Positions 45,335 to 53,511 of a DNA stretch of 64,000 nucleotides are shown in pieces. The stretch spans positions 1-64,000 of the forward strand of contig JALOON010000026.1 of NCBI GenBank assembly GCA_025454405.1. The letters are read 5' to 3'. This DNA comes from Oscillatoriaceae cyanobacterium Prado104. GTDB taxonomy: Bacteria; Cyanobacteriota; Cyanobacteriia; Cyanobacteriales; Microcoleaceae. Each line of letters begins with the position of its first letter. Position 1 is the stretch's first letter. The notes beneath the pieces were generated by a model. It did not search any database. It was not told where the DNA came from and saw only the letters and a list, made by a program, of their open reading frames with translations. Both the position numbers and the translations under genes were made by a program.

Positions 45335-45682
45335 TCAAAATCCCAGCCGCGAGCGGGGACGCTCGCTCTGTTGTCGATCGGACAGAAATTGAGATAAAAA
45401 ATAAGGGAAGGAAATATTGGTTTCCTTCCCTTTATTGTTTGAGTTATTGTTTGAGTTGTTGTTTGATTTATTGCTTGATTTATTGTTCTGGCTATCTTTT
45501 AACTGGGCGTTTTGGGCTTTTAGCTGTTTGCGCAGGGTTTGCTGCTGCTTTCTGATCTGTCTGGCTCTTGCCGAACCGCCTTTGCCTTTGGAGTTTCTGC
45601 CCTCGCTGCGGGGAGACTCCCAACTTTTTAGTCTCATCTTTTTAATTTCGTGTTTTTTAGTTTCGTGTTTTTCTGTTTGCAC
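45335..45682 (-). CDS. Small basic, low-complexity hypothetical protein
   Basis: Up to 115 residues; the ATG at 45637 (MRLKSWESPRSEGRNSKGKG) may be the real start. Lys/Arg/Gln/Asn-rich with long Asn-Ser runs encoded by gttgttt repeats. Coding status uncertain; the SARARQIRKQQQTLRKQLKAQ helix looks conserved-like. Confidence 0.35.
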   Translation of the reverse strand: MQTEKHETKKHEIKKMRLKSWESPRSEGRNSKGKGGSARARQIRKQQQTLRKQLKAQNAQLKDSQNNKSSNKSNNNSNNNSNNKGKETNISFPYFLSQFLSDRQQSERPRSRLGF

Positions 45683-46088
45683 ACTACTTCTATACTACAC
45701 CATCACTATTATGCTGTCAAGCATTTAGTTGAAAATTGATTTTAGACAAACGCTAATGCACTTTGGGTCCGATCGCCCGCAACCATATTAATGAACGATC
45801 GGGCTAATTTAAGCTTGAGTCCAGTAATTTAGATCGGACTGGTTTGTCTCCGGGTTAATTTTATTGGGTAATTCCCCCAAAAAAGTACGGTTCTTTCACC
45901 TCCTGCGTGTTTTGAGCTAGATAGCATGAGAAAAGTGTCATTGACACACCAATCTATCTAATTTTAGCTGTAGAGTTAGGCAGCGGGCGATCGCAGTTAG
46001 GTTTGACTCCACACATCTTTTACAAAATCATGAGATTGGCAATTCAAGAAAATATTTAATTCCTTAAATTCATTAAATAATTTCCCCA
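45683..46088. other. 405-base gap upstream of the GDSL esterase
   Basis: No gene seen. AT-rich near the end, consistent with a promoter region; GATCGGACT-type words recur. Confidence 0.5.
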
Positions 46089-46976
46089 GTGTTGAAAAAA
46101 ACGTTATTTGCAGTAATTCTGGCACTGTTATCTTTTATGGTCGCACTCATCCTATCAGCTCAAAGTTCTGAGACTGTTGCGAACGAACTTTATGTATTTG
46201 GGGACAGTCTTTCCGATATGGGAACGGTATTCCGATCGACTGGAGGGGAATATCCGCCGCGATCGAGCTATTTTAAAGGGCGCTACTCGAATGGTAAGGT
46301 TTGGGTAGAGTATCTTGCAGATCGCCTGAAATTGCCACCGGATCGAGTAAATAATTTTGCTTGGGGAGGCGCAACAACTGGTAGCGATCGCAATAGTCTA
46401 GTACCTGGTTTGTTAGCTCAAGTTAAGTCGTGGACTAGCTCTCACAAACAGGCAAATACTCAAGCTTTATACGTACTTTGGGCGGGGGCGAATGATTATT
46501 TGCAGGGGTTTAATAATGCGAATGTTCCTGTAGAAAATGTGGCAGGGGCGATCGAGTCTCTTGCTGCTGCAAATGCTAAAAATATCCTGGTAGCAAATTT
46601 ACCAGATTTGGGGCAGTTACCGGCGACGAGATCGGGCGTTAATTCAGCAAGGCTGACTGCATTAACGCAAGCGCACAATCGGGGTTTGAGGCAAGCGATT
46701 AAAGTATTAAACCAACAGCATTCTGACTTAAAAATTGCGACGCTAGATGCTTATGCACTGTACCGCGAAGCAACTGCAAATCCGGCTAAATTTGGCTTGA
46801 CTAATGTGACTAATGCGTGTTTGTCGAATGCAGGTGTTTGCGACAATCCCGATCGATTTTTGTTTTGGGACGGCATTCATCCGACGACAGCAGCACACAA
46901 GATTTTGGGAGAAGCAGCGTTTGCGATCGTGCAAGAAAGTGAAATAATTAATTCGCAATTGGGGGCGCTGCCGTAA
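46089..46976 (+). CDS. Secreted GDSL/SGNH esterase or lipase
   Basis: 295 residues from GTG. Signal peptide residues 1-31. Block I VFGDSLSDMG with nucleophile Ser40, block II Gly in FAWGGATTG, block III WAGANDY with the oxyanion Asn, and block V FWDGIHPTTAAH with the catalytic Asp-x-x-His. The enzyme hydrolyses ester bonds of lipids or polysaccharide acetyls outside the cytoplasm. Single gene. Confidence 0.9.
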   Translation: MLKKTLFAVILALLSFMVALILSAQSSETVANELYVFGDSLSDMGTVFRSTGGEYPPRSSYFKGRYSNGKVWVEYLADRLKLPPDRVNNFAWGGATTGSDRNSLVPGLLAQVKSWTSSHKQANTQALYVLWAGANDYLQGFNNANVPVENVAGAIESLAAANAKNILVANLPDLGQLPATRSGVNSARLTALTQAHNRGLRQAIKVLNQQHSDLKIATLDAYALYREATANPAKFGLTNVTNACLSNAGVCDNPDRFLFWDGIHPTTAAHKILGEAAFAIVQESEIINSQLGALP

Positions 46977-47156
46977 ACTATTTTAAGGCTTTTCGGGCGA
47001 TCGTTAATCATGGGGATTTAGCTCGAGTAACAGTTTAAAAACACGCCCGATCGGATCGTGTCCGATCGATTACCATAACAAAAAACGAAGAATTACAGAA
47101 ATCGATCGCGACGCAATATGCAATTTCAAATAGGGTAAATTTCTCCAGATTTAATA

Positions 47157-48080
47157 TCAGTCCAAGTATCCACGCGGCATTGCTTCATCTGTAAAAATTG
47201 GCAGCATATCCCAATCCTGAGACCATTCTGCCGATCCAGCGAGATTTTTTATTTCCAGGGTTTGTGCTGTTAAAGAAAATCCTAAATTGTGAAAATCTTG
47301 AATAATTTCTGCTTTAAAGAACATCTCATCTTTATTTAAAACAGGGGCATCAGTAGCGATCGCAATGCTGTTACCTTCTGCCAAATTGCAGGTATAAATT
47401 TGCGCAAAAACACTTTGCAAAGTTTTCACCGCTGCTGCATTAAAATCTTGTTTGTGGAATAGGTGAACGACAAGGACGCCGGAATTTAACAATCGAGATT
47501 TGCACAGTTGGTAAAATTCTTGCGTTACCAACCTGTAAGGCATATAGCCGCTACCAAAACCAGCATCAACAATAATTATATCGTATTTTGCGGTGGCAAC
47601 TCGATCGGCTAAATATTCGCGTCCGTCTTGAATAGCTACTTTCAGCCTATCATCTAATTGAATGCCAAAAAACTTTTGAGCCGCGCTGACAACTGTGGGG
47701 TCAATATCGGCACATTCGATAATTGCGTCAGGAAAATAGTGGTGTAAAAACCTGGGAATGCTGCCGCCACCAAAGCCAATAACATAAATATTTTTTGGTT
47801 GACTTTGCCAAATTAATGCTAGCATCATCGATCGGGCATAGGGGAAGATTAAACTGAGGGGATTGTTTAGATCGAAGATCGATTGAGCTACATTGGTGGT
47901 TAAAGTTGTTCGATCGGCTAGCAGCAGCAACAACACGGATTCGATCTTTTTAATTGCGATGCAGTTGTCGCCGGAATTTTGTTGAAAGATGATGCCGTCT
48001 GGCTGTTGGTGAAGCCAATTAATGCGATCGAAAATAGCAGTTAAATTTTGCTGTTGCCGATCTAGCCGATAATTAGTCAT
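47157..48080 (-). CDS. Spermidine-synthase-like methyltransferase-fold protein
   Basis: 307 residues. Core YVIGFGGGSIPRFLHHYFPDAIIECADIDPTVV (about 99-131) and KYDIIIVDAGF are those of the spermine/spermidine synthase family. The N-terminal beta part (NLTAIFDRINWLHQQPDGIIFQQ) is divergent. Whether it makes polyamines or is one of the many relatives of unknown substrate is open. Confidence 0.8.
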   Translation of the reverse strand: MTNYRLDRQQQNLTAIFDRINWLHQQPDGIIFQQNSGDNCIAIKKIESVLLLLLADRTTLTTNVAQSIFDLNNPLSLIFPYARSMMLALIWQSQPKNIYVIGFGGGSIPRFLHHYFPDAIIECADIDPTVVSAAQKFFGIQLDDRLKVAIQDGREYLADRVATAKYDIIIVDAGFGSGYMPYRLVTQEFYQLCKSRLLNSGVLVVHLFHKQDFNAAAVKTLQSVFAQIYTCNLAEGNSIAIATDAPVLNKDEMFFKAEIIQDFHNLGFSLTAQTLEIKNLAGSAEWSQDWDMLPIFTDEAMPRGYLD

Positions 48081-48525
48081 TGTTTCAATATAACAAATAT
48101 CACATCTTAAGTCTAGGGTAAGGCAGTTTTTGCGCTGGGCGGGGACGGGTTTATTTTAATTGTTTGCTTCCGCGATAGATTGTTGGTAAAACCTCTTATT
48201 ATATCTTTAAATAGACAGGCGATCGAATTTCTTTGGCTGGGTGGCGGCGGGTTTATTTTAATTGTTTGCTATCGCGATAGATTGTTGGCGAACCCGCCCC
48301 TACAAGACTTTTATCAAATCAAAAATTATGCTCGATTTCCGATCTCAAAATCTCAAATTTAAAATGCAACAATCGGGCACTTACAGCGAGCAAATCAACC
48401 TGCTGCATAGCAATTTACAGTTACTGAATATCGGACTTCTATCGAAGCTTGGGGAAATCCTTTCTTCTTTCTTCCTCCTTCTTTCTTCTTTCTTCCCTCT
48501 TCCTTCTTCCTTCTTCCTTCTTCCT
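48081..48525. repeat. Gap with a 46-bp direct repeat and pyrimidine microsatellite
   Basis: gggtttattttaattgtttgct.ccgcgatagattgttgg occurs at about 48147-48186 and 48249-48288. The second copy runs into ttggcgaacccgcccctac, which is also at about 59396-59414 (other strand). 48463-48530 is ttcttccttcttcc. Confidence 0.8.
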
Positions 48526-49023
48526 TCACTTGCACCCCAAAGAATCGCGAGTAGCAACTCCAGTTTGCGAATTCACCCCGCTTGCCTTTTTGCACAATTC
48601 TTTAAGTTGCGCCCCGTCCATAATGGCATCGGTAAAATCAGCGCCAGTAATATTAACTCCATCAAAAGTCGATCGCAGCAAAATCGTTTCCGCCAAAATC
48701 GCATCGCTCAAATCGGCACCAGTAAACTTAACTTGATCCACCATTGCATTAGTTAAATTAGCGCCGTGCAAATTTGCCTGAGTCATCACCGAAGCGCTCA
48801 TAATTGCTCCCCGCAAATCGGCATTAGCAAAATTAGCCAAATCCATATTAGCATTAGAAAATTCCGCAGCCCGCAGCACTTGGTCGGAAAAATCGCGCCT
48901 TGTCAGTTCGGCGTTGCTAAAGGACAGGGGAGGAGCGTAATATTTAGATTGGGCTCGCGCGGGTTGCGAAAAGATTAAAATAGTTAGTGCCAATAGGAAC
49001 GCAGCTAGTTGTCGGAATTTCAT
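48526..49023 (-). CDS. Secreted or lumenal pentapeptide-repeat protein
   Basis: 165 residues from ATG 49023; MKFRQLAAFLLALTILIFSQPARA is a signal peptide. About 60-140 has A(D/N)Lxx repeats (ANMDLANFANADLRGAIMSA, ANLHGANLTNAM, ADLSDAILAE), a right-handed beta helix. C-terminal CKKASGVNSQTGVATRDSLGC has two Cys as in thylakoid-lumen pentapeptide proteins of plants. Longer upstream frames have no domain. Confidence 0.85.
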   Translation of the reverse strand: MKFRQLAAFLLALTILIFSQPARAQSKYYAPPLSFSNAELTRRDFSDQVLRAAEFSNANMDLANFANADLRGAIMSASVMTQANLHGANLTNAMVDQVKFTGADLSDAILAETILLRSTFDGVNITGADFTDAIMDGAQLKELCKKASGVNSQTGVATRDSLGCK

Positions 49024-49132
49024 AAATTGGGTATCCTTGCAAGGTGGGTATTTGGTAGTGTATACCGAACTCAAGTAGAGCGATCGAACAGTTACAATCT
49101 CAATTAATCGTGATGGAGATGAAAAAAAGGAT

Positions 49133-49504
49133 ATGCTGAGTTTCTTCTTAACTTGGGTCGTGGCTGCGGTTTCGCTAGTTGTTACCGCTAACATTGTACC
49201 AGGAATTACAGTGGTTAGCTTTCCGGCGGCGATGCTGGCTGCTGTGGTTATCGGCTTTGTGAATGCGGTTGTCAGGCCGATTATTACATTGCTGACGCTA
49301 CCTTTGAGCATTCTGACTTTAGGTTTGTTTTTGTTCGTGGTGAATGCAATTTCGCTGTCTCTGGCTTCATGGTTGGCTGGGGCTTTCAATATCGGTTTTG
49401 CGGTTAGCGGTTTTTGGCCTGCTTTGTTTGGTTCGATCGTGTTGTCTTTTGTTTCAGGATCGATCGGTCGTTTTGTGAATTTGGATAACTCTACTGTTCA
49501 GTAA
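49133..49504 (+). CDS. YvlD/phage-holin-4-like membrane protein
   Basis: 123 residues with four transmembrane helices: LSFFLTWVVAAVSLVVTANI, the FVNAVVRPIITLLTLPLSILTLGLF signature, and VSGFWPALFGSIVLSFV. This family (PF04020-type) is common in bacteria, and despite the name is not known to be a holin. Divergent from the pentapeptide gene, 109 bases apart. Confidence 0.88.
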   Translation: MLSFFLTWVVAAVSLVVTANIVPGITVVSFPAAMLAAVVIGFVNAVVRPIITLLTLPLSILTLGLFLFVVNAISLSLASWLAGAFNIGFAVSGFWPALFGSIVLSFVSGSIGRFVNLDNSTVQ

Positions 49505-49508
49505 AATA

Positions 49509-50255
49509 TTATCCCACATATTCGATCGCGCTAACAGCAACCGCTACTGTGACAGAGGCTGATGTTTCGGGCGATCGAAATATTTTTTTGGTAACTAATA
49601 GGGGATGATTTAAATTGCAAATAAATGCGATAGAGCTAGTTTGGCACGATAATTCTTCCCTAACTGCACAAATTGCTGCAGCTTCTGCGACGCTTGGCGT
49701 TCCCACTGCTTTCGCTGCAATCTTAGCAGGATTGGGAACTGCTACAGAGCTTAAAATGCCCGAATCAAAGGTTTTTAAAACCCAGTTGCGCTCTTGACAA
49801 AGCTCGACAATTCCCGCTTCATTAGCTTTAGTATCTATTGTCGCAATCCCCGCGATCGAACTTTCTGCTAAATGATAAGCGCGACATACTTGTTGCAAGG
49901 AAGTTGCGATTAATTCCCCTGAAATTCCGCGCTGGCAGCCAATCCCCACCCACAATACTCTCGGATGCCACTGAACTTTTGGCAAAACAAATTCTGGGGC
50001 AAATCTTCTCTGGGTAAAACTAATCCAAATTCTTCCTTTGATAGTTCCGGAATTTTTCCTTTTGCCTGGTTGATGCAAATACAGCGAATGTCCGACGGGC
50101 AAACTTTCTTGCCAGACAGTAGAACCGATTTCTTGAATTACTTCTACAGTTTCCCCTCTAGCAATAGCTGCTGCTACTCCCGTCCAATCCCCTTCACCGC
50201 GATGCCAACTGCGGGGAATATCTAGTGAATCTAAGGTAAATCTCGCGCCCATCAT
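49509..50255 (-). CDS. cbiG: Cobalamin biosynthesis protein CbiG, lacking the N-terminal domain
   Basis: 248 residues. The C-terminal half (VLWVGIGCQRGISGELIATSLQQV...LAESSIAGIATIDTKANEAGI...PSVAEAAAI) is the CbiG/CobE fold; residues 1-95 match the CbiG middle domain. CbiG opens the cobalt-precorrin-5A lactone ring and releases acetaldehyde in anaerobic B12 synthesis. The N-terminal CbiG domain of about 100 residues is missing and not readable upstream, so this is a short form or a fragment. Start ATG 50255. Confidence 0.75.
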   Translation of the reverse strand: MMGARFTLDSLDIPRSWHRGEGDWTGVAAAIARGETVEVIQEIGSTVWQESLPVGHSLYLHQPGKRKNSGTIKGRIWISFTQRRFAPEFVLPKVQWHPRVLWVGIGCQRGISGELIATSLQQVCRAYHLAESSIAGIATIDTKANEAGIVELCQERNWVLKTFDSGILSSVAVPNPAKIAAKAVGTPSVAEAAAICAVREELSCQTSSIAFICNLNHPLLVTKKIFRSPETSASVTVAVAVSAIEYVG

Positions 50256-50447
50256 TCAATTAACTGCTGTTTCAGCAAAACTACTTACAACTTGGTTCAG
50301 TGTCAATACAGTGTGTCAATACTGTTCAGTTAATTTTTTGTTGTCTATTATACATTATAGTTGCTCGCAATCTTAAAAAGAATTAACAGCGATCGTGTAT
50401 AAAAATTGTATAATCGTATCGCAACAACAAACAGAAGAACGTTTCAT

Positions 50448-50810
50448 ATGGTGGAACTAAATCAATTACTGTTAGAGTTTGAAAGTAATGTTACTTGGGA
50501 ATCAGTAACGGCAGAATGGAAAGAACGGCGCGACGGTTGGGTAAGCGATGTGGAATCAGCAGCTAACGAGTCGGCTCTAGCCAGCTTATTAGTTGAATTT
50601 GAATCAAATTTGGACTGGGAAGCGGTACAAAATCAATGGAAAAGGCGTCGGGATGCTTGGGTAGAAGAATGCAATGCAGCATCGAGTGTTGAAGAATTAT
50701 CAAGTTTGTTGCTGGAACTTGAAAGCAATGTTACTTGGGAGTCAGTGACAGAAGAATGGGAAGCAAATCGAGAGAATTGGGTGCAGAAAATGTATGAGTT
50801 TATTGAGTAA
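50448..50810 (+). CDS. Three-repeat Trp-rich small protein
   Basis: 120 residues made of three units of about 42 residues: LLLEFESNVTWESVTAEWK, LLVEFESNLDWEAVQNQWKR and LLLELESNVTWESVTEEWEA, each ending in a RR/RE-W-V helix. Acidic, no cysteines, no signal. No known domain; likely three helical hairpins. The repeats differ at DNA level, so the triplication is old. Confidence 0.6.
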   Translation: MVELNQLLLEFESNVTWESVTAEWKERRDGWVSDVESAANESALASLLVEFESNLDWEAVQNQWKRRRDAWVEECNAASSVEELSSLLLELESNVTWESVTEEWEANRENWVQKMYEFIE

Positions 50811-51207
50811 AACATAGTCGATGGTTGAGAGTTAATAGTTGACGGTCGATCGCTAACAGCAAACAGTTGACAGTTGACAGAAAAAGAGCCATCATTCCAA
50901 AGTTATTAGCGCGATCGTACCCGCTCGCGAATGTTGTGAATGCAAGCGCCATAGCTCGCGAACTTTGTCATTAGATCTGACGCAAACCTTATCATTAGAT
51001 GGGGAGGCTTTGCCTCTTTTTTATTGGCGTGTGGTACGATAGAAAAAACCGTCGATCGAACCACAAAACCTATGAGAGTTTCTACAGTTGTGGCCCCCGC
51101 ATCGAATGACAAATTTTAATCAGTGATGCGCGCCCCAAAAAATAGTAAAATCGTAAGGTGCGCAGCGCGCCCCCAAAAGATAATAGATGACGCGCGTAAA
51201 TTATATT
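50811..51207. other. Gap with a hairpin-T-tract and short repeats
   Basis: gaggctttgcctc (51004-51016) followed by six T is a terminator-like hairpin on the + strand. The rest is gttgacagttgaca repeats and gcgcagcgcgcc-type palindromic text (about 51140-51180). Confidence 0.55.
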
Positions 51208-51882
51208 CTAATTCTGAGGCTTCGACGCCTTAACAAACATTTGTCCTCCCAAAAACCGCCACAAAACAGGCAATTTCAAATAAATTTTTAACAGCAAAGG
51301 CGAGGCCGGTCTGCCTTTCGTTGAAAACGGTAAAAACCTCGGTATAATTACATCAATTTCAAACCCAACTGTTTGTAAAATTTCTTGCAGCGATAGGTGA
51401 GTTATCGGTAATTGATGGTCGATAAAATCATAGTATTCCTTGTAAGAGTATTTGAAATTCGGTTGAATGACTAAGAGACAACCGCGAGGCTTGAGGGCGT
51501 CAAAGCAAAATGAGATAATTTGTACTAATTCTTCCTTGTTGCGGAGGTGTTCAAAAAAGTTAGAGATAAAAATGCGATCGAACTTTTCATTAAAATCAGT
51601 AGAATCACCCAAACTCAACACATCAATATTGACGATCTCAACATTAGCATCAGCAAATAACTTGGCATCGGGGTTCAAGTCGATCGAGGTTTTTTGCGAT
51701 GCCCGAATTTGATTGATAAACTCGCAGTAGCCACCGCCAATATCCAAAACTGCTGATTCGGGAGAAACGTAGCTTTGTAAAAACTCGTCAACCAGCACCT
51801 TCCAGAGTGCCACCTTGGCTTTCATTTCGCGGGCATCAAATCGGTTGGCGTACAATTTTTTGAAATAGGTATTGGCTTTCAT
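51208..51882 (-). CDS. Class I SAM-dependent methyltransferase
   Basis: 224 residues from ATG 51882 (longer frames run into the rfbC upstream region). Motif I VLDIGGGYCEFINQI (about 44-58), acidic SIDLNPDAK, and FDRIFISNFFEHL (about 99-111). C-terminal helical part ends in KIYLKLPVLWRFLGGQM. Divergent from rfbC, 49 bases apart, at the start of the surface-sugar region; it could methylate a sugar or lipid intermediate. Confidence 0.83.
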   Translation of the reverse strand: MKANTYFKKLYANRFDAREMKAKVALWKVLVDEFLQSYVSPESAVLDIGGGYCEFINQIRASQKTSIDLNPDAKLFADANVEIVNIDVLSLGDSTDFNEKFDRIFISNFFEHLRNKEELVQIISFCFDALKPRGCLLVIQPNFKYSYKEYYDFIDHQLPITHLSLQEILQTVGFEIDVIIPRFLPFSTKGRPASPLLLKIYLKLPVLWRFLGGQMFVKASKPQN

Positions 51883-51931
51883 CGCAAAATAGAATAGACT
51901 GAGTATGAGTTTATCACGCACCGCAAAACCT

Positions 51932-52477
51932 ATGAACGTTATATCTACCGAAATACCGGATGTATTAATAATTGAACCGAAAATTTTCGGAGACGATCGC
52001 GGTTTCTTTTTTGAGAGTTTCAATCACCAAGCTTTTGTCGAAAAAACAGGCGTGACGGCTCAATTCGTGCAAGACAATCATTCTAAATCATCCAAAAACG
52101 TACTGCGGGGTTTGCACTACCAAATGCAGCAACCTCAAGGTAAATTACTGCGGGTAGTTGCGGGCGAAATATTTGACGTAGCGGTGGATATTAGAAAAAG
52201 TTCGCCGACTTTCGGGCAATGGGTGGGCTGTTTGCTGAGTGCGGAAAACAAGTGGCAATTTTGGGTGCCTGCGGGATTTGCCCACGGCTTTTTAGTAGTA
52301 TCGGAAATTGCGGAAGTTTTGTACAAAACTACAGATTACTACGCACCGTCCCACGAACGTTGTATAGTATGGAATGACCCAGATTTGGCGATCGACTGGC
52401 CCCTAGATGGCGCACAACCTATCTTATCACCTAAAGACAAAGCCGGACAAACATTGAAAAGAGCTCAAGTATTTTAG
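51932..52477 (+). CDS. rfbC: dTDP-4-dehydrorhamnose 3,5-epimerase
   Basis: 181 residues from ATG 51932. Cupin fold with EPKIFGDDRGFFFESFNH (about 14-31), the catalytic His in NVLRGLHYQM (about 55-64), and FAHGFLV/YKTTDYYAP. It makes dTDP-4-dehydro-L-rhamnose in dTDP-rhamnose synthesis. Its stop is 3 bases before rfbD, so the two are translationally coupled. Confidence 0.95.
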   Translation: MNVISTEIPDVLIIEPKIFGDDRGFFFESFNHQAFVEKTGVTAQFVQDNHSKSSKNVLRGLHYQMQQPQGKLLRVVAGEIFDVAVDIRKSSPTFGQWVGCLLSAENKWQFWVPAGFAHGFLVVSEIAEVLYKTTDYYAPSHERCIVWNDPDLAIDWPLDGAQPILSPKDKAGQTLKRAQVF

Positions 52478-52480
52478 ATA

Positions 52481-53362
52481 ATGAAAATTTTACTTGCAGG
52501 TAGCGGACAGCTAGCTAAAGAATTGCAGCCCATCTTATTATCGGCCGGCGAGGTAATTGCGGTCGATCGAACTCGCCTCGATTTATCCCAACCGGAAAAC
52601 ATCCGTCAAATCGTGGCGGAAATTCAACCGGATTTAGTCATCAATGCCGCCGCCTATACGGCAGTAGACAAAGCGGAAAGCGAACCGGAATTAGCCCGCG
52701 CAGTCAACGGCATTGCCCCCGGAATTTTTGCCGAAGAATGCGAAAAACTCGGGGCAACTTTAATTCACATTTCCACCGATTATGTATTTGACGGCAGCAG
52801 CGGTTCCGCTTATCTCGAAACAGATGCGACGAACCCCCTGGGAACTTACGGCAAGTCCAAATTAGCCGGAGAAACAGCAATTAAAAAAGCCGGAAACCGC
52901 CACATTATTATTAGAACCGCGTGGGTTTACGGCAACGAAGGCAAAGGCAATTTTGTCAAAACCATGCTGAGGTTGGGCAAGGAAAGGGAAGAAATTCGGG
53001 TAGTAGCGGATCAAATCGGCAGCCCTACTTGGACGAAGGATTTAGCGGAGGCAATTTCGCAGTTAATCCCGAAAATCCAGCCAGAAATTTTCGGAACTTA
53101 CCAGTATACTAACAGCGGTGTTTGCAGTTGGTACGATTTCGCGATCGCCATTTTTGAAGAAGCCGCAAAACTCGGTTTTCCTCTCAAAATTCAGCGGGTA
53201 ATTCCTATCACCACTGCCGAATATCCGACACCCGCAAAACGTCCCGCTTTTTCTGTACTTTCTACAGTAAAAATATCTAAAATTTTTGGCGTGCATCCGC
53301 CTCACTGGCGGCAGGGACTCAGACAAATGCTGGTTAAAGAGTTGACAGTTGATAGTTGGTAA
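52481..53362 (+). CDS. rfbD: dTDP-4-dehydrorhamnose reductase
   Basis: 293 residues, Rossmann SDR: GSGQLAKEL (about 7-15), INAAAYTAVDKAE (about 54-66), STDYVFDG (about 99-106) and the catalytic YGKSKLAGE (Y/K, about 124-132). It gives dTDP-L-rhamnose, the donor for O-antigen or exopolysaccharide. Second gene of the rfbCD pair. Confidence 0.95.
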   Translation: MKILLAGSGQLAKELQPILLSAGEVIAVDRTRLDLSQPENIRQIVAEIQPDLVINAAAYTAVDKAESEPELARAVNGIAPGIFAEECEKLGATLIHISTDYVFDGSSGSAYLETDATNPLGTYGKSKLAGETAIKKAGNRHIIIRTAWVYGNEGKGNFVKTMLRLGKEREEIRVVADQIGSPTWTKDLAEAISQLIPKIQPEIFGTYQYTNSGVCSWYDFAIAIFEEAAKLGFPLKIQRVIPITTAEYPTPAKRPAFSVLSTVKISKIFGVHPPHWRQGLRQMLVKELTVDSW

Positions 53363-53500
53363 GAAGTTTTGAGTTTTGAATTTTGAGTTGTGAGTTAAAG
53401 ACAGTTCTTTACTCAAAACTCAAAACTTAAAACTCAGAACTTCCCCTCTCCCCCCAATTCTCCAATCTAAAATCTAAAATCTAAAATCTAAAATATCCTA
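53362..53500. repeat. GTTTTGA and ATCTAAA heptamer repeats after rfbD
   Basis: gttttgagttttgaattttgag, its inverse aaaactcaaaacttaaaactc, then atctaaaatctaaaatctaaa; separates rfbD from the next gene. Confidence 0.85.
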
Positions 53501-53511
53501 TTTCCCAATTC

